From positions 32,709,405 through 32,773,404 of the forward strand of contig CM037830.1 in NCBI GenBank assembly GCA_021234535.1: DNA of 64,000 nt, written 5' to 3'. This document shows, one piece after another, positions 51,255 through 62,100 of this stretch. A model generated the notes under the pieces. The model was not told where the DNA came from and ran no database searches. It saw only the letters and a program-made list of their open reading frames with translations. A program made the translations under genes and the position numbers. Numbering within the stretch: the first letter of the stretch is position 1; each line of letters starts with the position of its first letter. This stretch comes from Stichopus chloronotus (taxonomy: Eukaryota > Echinodermata > Holothuroidea > Aspidochirotida > Stichopodidae).

Positions 51255-51445
51255 TAGTTGTCATTAAAAACCAATATTTTTTTTGGAGGGGAGGGGTTAT
51301 TTATTTTTATTAATTCAGCGGTCGGGATGGAAAAAACAGAGCAACATTTTTTTTCTAGAATTCATGACATCATTTATATCCAAGGTTTTGATTGACAGTT
51401 CGGGGAGGCGTGTTGCCAATTCGTCCTGCATGAAGTAAATGTGCC
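51255..51445 (-). repeat. dispersed repeat, inverted partner of 11110-11290
   Basis: Its reverse complement reads CGGTCGGCACATTTACTTCA, GTCAATCAAAACCTTGGATA, AATGATGTCATGA and AAAAAAATGTTGCTCTG. This is the same order as at 11113-11220 in plus orientation. Confidence 0.65.
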
Positions 51446-53529
51446 GACCGTTCAGCTGCGGATCCAGCCACTAGCCGCCATACTAGCAGTACATTGCGTA
51501 TAAGCAACAGGGGCATGTAGTGGCCAATCAAAACCTCAAATCAACGGTTTCACACCCTTAATGAACACCTTGTTTCAATTGCGTTGTTAATCTGTTTCTT
51601 CCTAGATTTCATTGTCAATAAAACGATCACACTTGTAAGGCCCGGCAATTTCCAGCCCCCTGCTGCCCCCGCTTACTAGTGCGCCACTGCTATCCCTCTT
51701 CATCTCTCTTCACATCCCTCTATTTGTTTATCTGTTTGTCTATGTGGCTATATAATATCTATCGATTGGTGGGTCGGTCCGTCGGTTGGTCTAACTATCG
51801 CTCTCATTGCGTTCGCTGGTCAACAGTCTATAAAATCTTAATATTGACGCGAGCACTTGAACACGCCCTTTGTAATTTAGAATGACAATGTGATCAGTCA
51901 GTGCACAATATAGGAAGTACTCGTAGAACTAGAAACCCCTCCCCTATTATTAAAATTCTGTTCCCCTCTGTCCCATTAAAAGAAATGGGTTGAAAAGATA
52001 CTGATTCAATAGTGTAGATCGCCGATTGCCGAACACAAGCATTGGCCGACACCTGATTTTTATGACCGAGCCTACAATTCGGGAGGTATTTCATGCCATA
52101 AGTTGACCATGACCGTAGGCATTCTGATCTGTTCTAGCCATAGGCATATGAGCTCTTCCCTGGTGGGGGAGGGGGGGGGTGCGCAAGACCGAATCTGTCT
52201 GAAAAAGTAGTAATGGCATTTGTCCTATATAGATCGAATGTAACAACATACTAGATATACTTCATTGCCATATAATATTATCACTCCCCCCCCCCCCATT
52301 TACTTCAGGATAACGGCTAAGGACCACCTATTTTTACTATTCATGCAACCCACAGATGTCTAGCTAAATAAGGAAGCCCATTGTGGATAGATACAGTCGT
52401 CAGTTTTTGTTTTGTTTTTCCCTGGGCTCAAAATTGCGTCAAGTTAAATTACTTCATACGGCATAGCATGAGCGACAGAACGAAAAAAAAATATGGGGGA
52501 GGGACAGAGTTGAAAGTCGACAGGGATATCTAAGCGGAGGGGGGGGGGGGGGGGGGAGGGAAGCACCATCGGTTGGTAGAGCGTACAAGAAAAGTTTTTG
52601 CTTTTAAACCCCAAAGATGGCCTAAAACGGCTCCCAGAAAAAAGTGACTATGGGTCCATACCGCCTAAGGTTGTTTGTGTTGACTATTTTGGTGTGATTT
52701 GCATGTGAGTTGCAGGGAATGCTTCGCCGAGTATCCTCAAAGAAAGCTTTTCCTACACTGGATTGACCATGCTCACTAAAGGGAGAGTTAAACCAGACAA
52801 TATTTCTGCTTCTCTTTTTTTCCAGGTGCATTTCGAAAATATTGGGCGTGTTCTAATTTCAAACCGTAGCCACCTTTGTAAAGTGTTTCCTGATATTAGC
52901 CAGCTACCTTACTTCTATGCTAGATGTTTCACTTAACCTTTTTTTGATGGCATTCCGAATGTTTTCGATTATGTTTTTAGGGTAATTTGAGTTTATATGT
53001 ACGTTGTAGAATGTTATTTGGTTTTGTGAATGGCTTGTAGGCCTGTGTAGCTCAAGGGTCATATAAAAAAAACTCTGCTATTTTGTTATTAACTTTTATT
53101 TTCACTTACTTGCAAATTGATTTTTTTTTTTCAATGGAGGAGATGGTTTCGACGTGCATAGTAACTGGTAAAATAATATTAGTGCAATGGCACAAATGCC
53201 ACCAACATCGCTGCGTGTGATTTTCCTTCCTTTTTTACCTATTTATATGCCTATGTCTCCGGTATAACCGTTATTAGCTATAACCTCAGCGTCAGATTTC
53301 CGTTAGTCACATACTTCCACATATTAGAGATATCACACTATAGGTTTCCCCGCATGACGGTAAAATAAATTGTTCCGGAGACTGGCTCAGTATACGGAAA
53401 GCAAGTTCAGACTTAGAGGATCACATTTATTCGTTATGCTACGGCAATCCATTCAGTGCACCCAAGGTATCGCTGGCAGAGTCTTTAACGGGAGGTGCAC
53501 ATAAAGAAGGACATTGAAGTGACTGTATC
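51446..53529. other. intergenic upstream of the LRR gene
   Basis: Holds C12 (52286-52297) and G18 (52539-52556) tracts. The 5' UTR of the LRR gene must lie in its right end, but I cannot place the transcription start. Confidence 0.45.
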
Positions 53530-54609
53530 ATGGCTGGAACGAGGCGTAAAGTTTCTTTTCTTGACTTAAACATTTTCTTTGTAATTTTATGTCCAGCGTT
53601 CCCTCTTCTCGATGCCATCAATCCTTGTCCACGGACGGACATCTGTCAGTGCACGTCTGACGGACTTTTCAGTTGTGTCGGTAGAATGACGCAGGTTCCA
53701 TCTAACCTTCCGGAGAATATAACCATCGTCTCACTGGGTCACCATCGACTGGCCAGAATCGGGAGGAATGATTTTACTGGCATGGCGGCGTTAGACCAAC
53801 TATTTTTGAATGACAACGTCATCAAGGTCATTGAGGATGGTAGTTTTCGCAGTCTGGGGGGTTTAACGTGGCTTAACCTGGAAAACAACCGTCTGATTTA
53901 TTTGTCGCCGTCGACTTTTGTAGGACTCATCAACTTGCGGTATCTTCGATTGGAAAATAACACCAACTTAACGCTAAAGGAATGTTCGTTTGCTGGTCTT
54001 CCGAAGTTAAAAAAGGAGACCCACACACTGTCTCGGACCGGGGTAAATTTCAGCCTTCCTCTCTACATCTCAGACGGGTGTCGTGAACGACCTTCCAACT
54101 TTGAAACATCTACGTCATCATATTTAGTGAACAGTCCAACTCGATCCTTCGTAAGCACTGTGAACCTCCAGTCTGCAGGTGGGGCAGCGACTAACGTGAT
54201 CTCTCTGTTAGTCATAATTATGTGCTCAATGGCCATCGTTGTTGCCGTCACCTCAGCGATTATTGTAATCATTTACACCGCAAGAAAAAGAGGTCTAAGC
54301 GGCATCAGAATGATAGTGACAAGTTCGTCATCCCAGGAGGGTGTGGCAGATGGTAATGGGGAATCCTATGACGATGTGATTGCTAGCAATAACCCTGTTG
54401 ATATTCCTGTGTATATAGAAGTCGACCCGACTTACGAAAAGGCCATATACAATGAATCTACGAGGTCGGAGACTCCGCCGAACAGCCGAGACTTTCCTTT
54501 GCCAGCTTCATCGGTTTCTTCAAACCGAATTGATTCGTTTCAGCCTGGAGATGAAACCGATTTCGGCAGCAGCGACGACAGAAATACATGCCACGCAACA
54601 TACTACTAG
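53530..54609 (+). CDS. small type I membrane leucine-rich repeat protein, single exon
   Basis: Intact 359-codon frame. Signal peptide about residues 1-30 (IFFVILCPAFPLL core). An LRRNT-type cysteine cluster follows (CPRTDICQCTSDGLFSC, 33-49), then about four LRRs (62-160) with IVSLGHHRLARI, LDQLFLNDNVIKVI, LTWLNLENNRLIYL and LRYLRLENNTNL. A short stalk has a lone Cys and Asn-X-Ser/Thr sites at 63, 146 and 173. One membrane span at about 224-249 is followed by TARKRG, which orients the tail inside. The tail carries tyrosines 280, 295, 302 and 307 in YDDV, YIEV, YEKA and YNES settings. No intracellular enzyme or TIR domain. Likely a cell-surface adhesion or signalling receptor; the exact orthologue is not recognised. 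AATAAA lies only 19 bp after the stop (54628-54633). Confidence 0.9.
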   Translation: MAGTRRKVSFLDLNIFFVILCPAFPLLDAINPCPRTDICQCTSDGLFSCVGRMTQVPSNLPENITIVSLGHHRLARIGRNDFTGMAALDQLFLNDNVIKVIEDGSFRSLGGLTWLNLENNRLIYLSPSTFVGLINLRYLRLENNTNLTLKECSFAGLPKLKKETHTLSRTGVNFSLPLYISDGCRERPSNFETSTSSYLVNSPTRSFVSTVNLQSAGGAATNVISLLVIIMCSMAIVVAVTSAIIVIIYTARKRGLSGIRMIVTSSSSQEGVADGNGESYDDVIASNNPVDIPVYIEVDPTYEKAIYNESTRSETPPNSRDFPLPASSVSSNRIDSFQPGDETDFGSSDDRNTCHATYY

Positions 54610-54627
54610 AATTTTTTCTTTGAAGGA

Positions 54628-54633
54628 AATAAA
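54628..54633 (+). terminator. poly(A) signal of the LRR gene
   Basis: AATAAA begins 19 bases past the TAG stop (54607-54609). If used it would give a very short 3' UTR. Confidence 0.4.
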
Positions 54634-54698
54634 AACATCATGGGCAGATGAGCCAAGCGTGGTTACGTAAACGGCAAGCCTCTTGTGCAATATCGAGA

Positions 54699-55042
54699 AA
54701 ATCCAAGATTATCAACCGAAAATCTAAGTTTATCGACCGAAAATCTGCGATTATCGACCGATAACGTTGGATTATTTTCAACAAGATAATCCAAGATTAT
54801 CAAAATAAGTGGGACTATCCGATAATCCAAGATAATCGTTGTTCAACCTAATATTTGTTTTGCCTACAGAAACTTGGATTATAAAAATCTTGAATGGTAA
54901 TCAAAGTACAATCGATCAAGTCGGTGTTTCAATAGAGAATCCAAGATCATCAGATGATAATCCAAGATTATCAAAAGTCATTTTGACAAACCTTTTTCTT
55001 TTGTTTTTTTTTAAGGTCGAAAATCCAAGATTATCAAATTTT
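54699..55042. repeat. array of AATCCAAGATTATC units
   Basis: AATCCAAGATTATC or one-base variants occur near 54701, 54788, 54822, 54950, 54959 and 55022. Related AAAATCT..G.TTATCGACCG units lie at 54719-54765. The core GATAATCCAAGATTATC is nearly palindromic. Spacing is irregular. Confidence 0.75.
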
Positions 55043-56460
55043 GAGTTTTGAATTTTGAGTTTGAGTGTATAGTTACTATCACCTATTCAGGAAAGCAGAA
55101 TCGAACGTCGAGAGTATCAAATTCCTCAATCGGTCAAAACTGCCAAAAACAGTTACATGACATGTGAAAAAGACCCCAAACTAGCAATCCGCATTATTTT
55201 CGCAAACTTTACTTCGAAGGTTTCCTCCTACGAGATATTTTCATCAAGATTGACTTGCGACTCTCTTTGTAGCCTAACATAAATGTACATACTGTGATAG
55301 AGCCTAGCCAACACATGTATTTCTAACAGTTGTGCCTTAGGTACACTTAAAGTAGAGGAACGGAGCAGAGTAAGATTTTCAAGTTGATTTTGATCCATTT
55401 TGAAAATGTGCTTTATGTTGTCTAATATATTGCTAATCTTATATCGGGTCATCAGGAACAGCATGGTATATTTTACACTAAAACTTTATACATCCAACTT
55501 AAAACTAGTGTGGAGAATATTTCACCATATATAACAACGTTACGACAAACCAACAACTCAATGCATTTGAGAGCAAGCTCAATCATGTTGGCTCATAGCT
55601 TCAGGGGATGGGCAAAAGAAATCCACGGCACTCCTATATGGTCTACTTTCAATGTTCTAATATCTTCCATCCTCACCCCCCCCCCCCCTTCATGTGTTCA
55701 CAAGTTTAAGCACGGTTAAAAAAAACTATGGTTTACAAACAAAAGCTCGTCGATCGTGATTACTGCCTAAAGGATGGTGAGAAACTTACTGACCCCTTTG
55801 CTGTATTTTTAATTGACTAAATGACATTTTCGTTAATACAGAATCAGCCCTTGCTGGAAAGATATCTTCAAATTTCAAATCTTTTGTCTTCCTGACAGTG
55901 ACAATTCCTCAGTTTTTTTCCAAGTAGTGAAGATGAACTAGTTAGTGTATCCAAATCCTTTCTCAAGCATGTGCCGAGTTTCCACTGTTCGTCGTTCGAC
56001 ATCACTGTGGTTCATCTTCGCCTCCGTTAACTTGCGCCGAGGGTCAACTTTGCACCGAGGTTCAACTGCCCCGAACGCCGCCGATGCTTCACATTCACGC
56101 AGTTCGTCGTCAACATCAAGAATTTCTGTTCCGATAACTGCGGCCCCCGTTCTGAGTCTCTTGTGATGACATGTATTTAGTCGTACGATGTATTGCTATT
56201 ATTACCAAGTGTTCAGTAATTAATTGTTATTAGTAAGCCCCATGGAATTAATGTATTGCAAGGATTCATGCATCTCCAGCTCATCATACTTTCTTTGTTT
56301 TAGATATGTAAATAGATGTTCCAGACTTAAATTCCTCTCGGCGACAGCGTCATACCTCGACTCTCCCGTCTCTGCTCCTCCCCCCCCCCCTTTTCTTGCT
56401 CCCCTTCCTGGCGCACAACCGAAGACGGCGGGTTACAATGCGGTACTTATATAATTGATA
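55043..56460. other. non-coding with a CpG-rich patch
   Basis: Mostly AT-rich, with C13 (55676-55688) and C11 (56380-56390) tracts. A CpG-rich patch at about 55937-56200 is open on the minus strand for about 75 codons (including AAVIGTEILDVDDELRECEA), with no start, splice context or recognised family. Possibly a decayed exon. Confidence 0.35.
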
Positions 56461-56474
56461 ATGACAGCAATAAC

Positions 56475-57190
56475 CTGAAATCTGCAATTATAACTATTGA
56501 CATAGGCCTAAGTGATCACCTGCCGGTATGCTTGGTAACTAACCCTGAATAATGTGAACAACAGCAAATCCTAAAGCCAAGACTTTTTATCAGATACATT
56601 CTAAGAGTTTATGTCAGAAGGAAGGAAAGAATGGAAGTCTTTTACCGGGAATATCCATGTCTCACGCCGTTCTGTTTGGAAGAAAAATAAACTGTATAGG
56701 TATTTCCTCTCAAAATCGTATAGATACGATGAAAAAAGTTTAACACTTGCTTTTTTTCTAACAGTATTTGAAAACGTTAAGGTGTCTACGCTAAAGTATA
56801 GTAACAAGAAAATATGGAAGGACGATAAACACTCCAGACAGTAAAAGTCATTGCCGCCAATACCGTGAGGCGTTTTACATAGGCTAACATGTTTAATTCT
56901 GAACTTCGTAAAGTGTTTGATAGTGATGTAAGCGCTCAAAATAAACTTAAAAGCAGGAATGTGCTGTTTTTCTTGGAATGTCAAAAGTGCACAAAAAGAC
57001 TAGTTATATTTAGTATAGTTGTAAAAAGTTGTACGAACCATACCGTGGTCTACATGTCCAAAGAAAGCCTAATTTCCTGAAGAAATGCGTTTTCGTCGTG
57101 AACTCACGGAAGTGCCTCACATTTACTACAGGGCCTGGTTCCGCTAAATTTTTAGCCAAAAAAATTAATCACTCTTCTTTCTGCCGTAAT
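56475..57190 (+). mobile_element. decayed non-LTR retrotransposon fragment (endonuclease end)
   Basis: 56480-56552 reads AIITIDIGLSDHLPVCLV then a stop. GxSDHLPV is the last motif of the AP-endonuclease domain of many non-LTR retrotransposons. Further on, with frame changes, 57125-57160 reads GPGSAKFLAKKI, resembling the FxxxGPxLAxKI segment that precedes the reverse transcriptase. Everything is broken by stops and frameshifts. It abuts the foldback terminus at 57390. Confidence 0.5.
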
Positions 57191-57389
57191 TAACAATCTA
57201 ATGAATGAAATTTCTTCTGAAATTGTAGATGGTATTTTTCAGATTGGTATCTATATGGAAGAGAAAGATGGAGGATAAACGGTAAAGGTTATTTTCCCCT
57301 TCAAACAGCACATCCTGCTTTAACACTTTTTAAAGTAAACGCGTCACTATCACATCATTCAAATTGGGGGCAATGTGTTTCTTTTACTA

Positions 57390-57860
57390 CACTGTAAAAC
57401 CCGATGTGTTGGGATAACTTAAAAAAATTGAGGTAACTTGCTGCATGGACCTTTTTAAGTTCAATCAACTGAGTTCATTTCTAGTTAATTTCACTTATTT
57501 TAATAAGTTTCATTTACAAGTGTTACTTGAGTGGAAACAGCTTATTATTTCAAAGTGTTCTTTACTCAGAGTTTTTGGTACATGTGACTTGAAATAACTA
57601 GTAACATTCACTGGGAATATCAAGTGGTACTTACTAGAAAAGGTGCGTTCAAGCTACTGTTTCTTTCAAGTTTACTAGACTCACTTAACTCAAGTTTTCC
57701 TTTACTTAAACATTTGAGTTAAATGAACTCAGTGATGAATAGTTACCATAACAAGCAAATGTCCATGCAGCAGGTTACCTCAGTTTACACAAGTTAACTT
57801 AACTCATAACTCAAGTTATAACAACAAACCTGTTTAAGTTCTACAAGAAAATCTATTTCA
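57390..57860. repeat. foldback / inverted terminal structure
   Basis: AGGTAACTTGCTGCATGGAC at 57431-57450 pairs with 57761-57780 (19 of 20), and pairing continues outward at about 13 of 20. Between and beside the arms are many short CTCAAGT, ACTTGAG, GAGTTAA and AACTTAAC words in both orientations. No coding content. Confidence 0.8.
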
Positions 57861-58906
57861 AACTATAAAACTAGTTTAAAATGTGTATAGTGAGATAACT
57901 GATTATGCTGAATGAAGGAATAAAAAGCAACTCAGGAGCCTGATAAAATTTCATTGGCAAGAAAGTCAAGAGTACACTACGATATTCATTAAAATGTCTT
58001 TTAAATGGAAAAAAAACATGTCTTAAGTCTTGTATCATACAGAACACATCAAATGCAAACCTTTCAAAATATGACATGCTCTGGCAACAAGGAAAAATTC
58101 TTTTGCAAATTGGTAAAACAGTTACTGCAAATAGTGAGAAGACTGCTGCTAAGCTCAAAATAAAGAGGTGAAAGTTTTCCTTTACATTTAAGTTAAAAAC
58201 TCCATAGTGAGATCTCTAAAACCATTCTAGAGTATATTCAGGAGGTAACAACAGCTTACACACTTGATGTATGCAGTGTTTTGTACATTTGCTCAGCATG
58301 ACCTACATGTGCCATACCTTATTGAAGACTTCCCAGGTCATTTTAAGAAAATCATTTACTATTTAATGATTACAGAATGTATACAGTCAAACAACAAGGC
58401 ATAAAGTTCGATTGCATTTGGACTATGTTCTAAAAATTAACTATAAAGAAAGCTTCTAACATGTAAGGTAGTTAAACTGCTAACAAATGTTTATAACAAT
58501 CAACTGCAAATGTTGCTGAAAGAATAAATAGTCATACTTAACAACAACACATTATATGTCAGTACCTTAAACAGTTTAAAGAAATTTACATGTTCCAAAT
58601 AAAATGTTAAAGTCTTAGTTACTTACTAGTATATGGAATGAAGACATAAACGATGAGAGAGCTAAAGCTTTTTAAGGTTTTGGTTTAGGTTTTGGTTAGA
58701 CAGTTGAACAACTGATTTCAAATAGTGTCCACTTTTGCACTTTTAAGTATGAGATAGCAAAGTTCCTTACCATCTACACCTAACCCTCTTTATGTAAGAG
58801 AAATAATTTTGGGGTCACATTAGCTCCGCTGTAGCCGTAGAACAATAAGAACATGCTCCTAGTAATACAACTCAAAGCATAATTTTAAAAAGTTCTTGTT
58901 TCTATC
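57861..58906 (-). other. non-coding between terminus and PB1-like gene
   Basis: AT-rich; presumably 3' UTR and subterminal sequence of the putative element. I see no coding sequence that I would accept. Confidence 0.5.
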
Positions 58907-59194
58907 CTACACCATCAGTTTGTTTTTTAAGCTCTGAACTTTGGGGCTTAGCTTCTTTCCATCCAAGTTTATCAACACTTTTTGGATAAACTCCATAGTA
59001 CGCCCATGTGTCTTTGCATATTCCAAATGAAGACAGTAGTGCAGACAAAAATACATTGCTACCGACCGAGGAAAATGATCAATATCTTCCATGACCACAT
59101 TTCCATCTATGAGGATATTCATCCTTTTGCTATCTTGTCCAATTACTAAGATCTTCTGCGACATACTGGAATCCACTTCTGCCTCTGACATGTC
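58907..59194 (-). CDS. PB1-like gene, coding exon 4 and stop
   Basis: Acceptor TTTTGTTTTAG, 95 codons and a stop. The C-terminal FIQKVL.NLDG.KLSPKVQ.LKNKL is the most conserved tail of the family. The 1.5 kb to the foldback terminus holds no gene. Confidence 0.9.
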   Translation of the reverse strand, partial: DMSEAEVDSSMSQKILVIGQDSKRMNILIDGNVVMEDIDHFPRSVAMYFCLHYCLHLEYAKTHGRTMEFIQKVLINLDGKKLSPKVQSLKNKLMV

Positions 59195-62100
59195 CTAAAA
59201 CAAAAATGAGTAGGTTAATGAAATGATTGTGGTAGAGATGAGTATCTACAAAGTACAAAAGCATCCCATACTATATAATATTATGTACACACCAGATTGC
59301 CTTCTACCATACATCCTGTTCATGTAACTAAATCCCCCTCCCCCAAATGGTGCAAATGCATTTGTTACATGAAATCACTATTTGACCAATCAAACCTTAA
59401 TTATGTCACCTGATGTACAAAGGCAGATAAGAAAAATCAATGTAGAAAGGTCACTATTCATATATACTTCTAAGCAAATGTTTCAACCTTCAACCTCAAG
59501 AATCCCCCTGAAGTTTAATTCAGAAACCTCTAGGGATGTATCAGAGTCCATGACTGGAGTATGAACCCACTTAGATTCCAGTAACACAATACTTGGGCAA
59601 TCCGAGTGCATTAAAAACTACATAATTTATGCTATTTCCCATTCTGGTGATGACAATGGCAAGCCCAACTGGAGAATAACGTCAACATGGTTTGTATCTT
59701 GAATAAGTGAAATTTTCCCATCAGGCAATTTTAATGCCGTGCACAAAAATAACGGCCTTCTGCAATCTCCTCAACTTTTCTTTGAGTGGAATAAAGCCCA
59801 GAGTATGAGAACAGCTATATGAAGTCCACTGTGTGCCATTTTTATTCCAGGACATACGCGTATGACATGGGGGCATACGCACTGTTTGAAAACGCCCAAA
59901 TTTGGGTAGAATCTGTAGAAATTTGGAAATAATTCTGCTACAGTACAATGGCATACAGATTAGGGCAAAAACACCTGTGACCCCAAATCTACGAAGTCTC
60001 AAACGCCTGTTGCAGGACCTTCCATTCAAAGCCTATTCTATTCAGAAAAACAATAACTTGAGTTAAGAAAATTTATTCCGAGTCAGGTGGGCTGGAGTCT
60101 CACAATAGTGGAAATAAAATTCTGAGAGTGCCAATTAACTTAAACTTACCTGACAGTCTTTGTAAAATGGATGCTCGTTGAAGTACAGTGGTAGACATCG
60201 TAAAACAGCTGTGCGTTTTATGTTTATATCCTGAAAAACAAACAAGGTAATTCATTTAAAAGTTCAAAGTTCATTAGGACCTTACTAGTTAAGATTACCC
60301 CTGATACCCCTTGAGGGAATAATTACATTAAACTGCTTTACTGTGATTCCCAGCTTGGGTATGGGGGTATTGAAATTGCATGAGATCCCAACAGTACATG
60401 TTTAAGGGTTTGTAAATTGGTAGTCAGGCTCCACCTAAAACATGAGAATCAAGGAGGAAAAAATATTATTCAAATTTGAAACAGCTTATTACCAAGATGA
60501 GAAATGGTACCAGGTCATTGTTCACAGTGCAAGACTTTTGTAACAAGGAGCACTTACAGTATATGTTTTGCCTGGTAACTTTAAACAGAGAAACATGGGA
60601 AGAAACTTCTAAAGCAATATTACCCTACCTGGCAATGAATAACTCCATGCACAAGCATGATGAGCTGGCCAGTACAAACTATCAAATTATCAAGATCATT
60701 GAGCTCAGATCACTTTCAAGATTAAGATAACCTTCCTTCAAATTTGAAACGTTCACTTCTGAGTTATTTCCTCTTGCATGTGTAGCACCTAATTATATTA
60801 ATAACTGCTGACTATTTTGGTATAGCAAGATTTTGTAAAGCAAGGTAAGGGCAAATAGACATGATTTCATGGATTCATACTGATGAAAATGATTTGCACT
60901 ATTCCCCTCATTTTTCACCATGGTGATCTGGCCCTGAATCAGATATGGTTGCTATTTCGCCCAATGGGCACTGCAGGTAAAGTTAATTCAACGTAAATGT
61001 CTGCAGTGTACTCATACTACGCATCACAATAATAAGTAACAAGCAGAATATTAATTTGAAGATGAGAGAAAACCATTGGTCATCATTGTGAATCCATAAT
61101 ATCATGTAAAGTATCTCTTTACTGGAAGTTTACAATTGGTAAGAAAATATGAGACTTAATCCAGCTGCTAATATCTTACGATAGAAAAACTGCACCAAAA
61201 TGCTTGCCATCAAGTTCCTTTTTAAAATTTTCAAAGAGAAATTTTGGTCTAAAGTCTCTTCTCCAAAGGGGGTTAGACTCTGCTTTACTAACTTTATGTG
61301 CATGTACACAATGGAAAAGCATTCATATAGTCAGGGAGGTTGATTGCATCCCCCCCCCCCCGCCATGGAATCAAATTACCTGTATACTAACGCCCTTTTA
61401 TGTTTTACTGTTTTGAAGCATAGGATATCTACCCACTTCACAGTGCCCCTACAAGCCATTCTCGCCTCTGACTGAAATCCTTAGCTCTGCCACTACATGA
61501 AAAGCGGCTTGCCTGCAATATGGTACTATCTTTGACAAATGTTCATATCAACAAAATTCAAAATTAGGTAATACAAAATGCTTTTGAGGAGTATAGGGGT
61601 AGAAACCCATCTTACAAATGTGCAGGGAGTAGTTAGCTATTGGCCTATGAAAAACATGCCATTCTAACATAATTGAAAACAAACCTCCAATACTTCTAAT
61701 TCACTCTGAATTTTTGGCCCACTTGCCCCTTTCCGTTGTTTTAGTAATTCCAAGAGTTTTTCCAAGTACTTGTCCAAGGATGAGAAAAATGTTGTTTCCA
61801 AATGAAGATTTGCAAGTCTGGAAAATTCTGCTGAAAGCTGTGAAAAACATACAAGTACTATATTAATTATAAGTTAAAGAATTTACTTACAGATATTTGA
61901 ACCACAAATGTTTGGAATACACTTTGTGTTGTTTACGGGTCATGGGTGAGTCTGCCATTCATTCACAAATGTACTGCTGAAAGAAGTTTTATCAACAATT
62001 GACTTAAATGTTGCATGCATGGAATTTAGCTAAGGATTTCATGATCTGCACACTCCAGTGAAATGTCTGTCATCTCTACATCAATTCCTAAAAAATTAAG

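Noticed and set aside
56611..56844. 77-codon plus-strand frame after the endonuclease motif as a gene
   Set aside because: Better explained as a frame-shifted piece of the decayed retrotransposon; no independent support.
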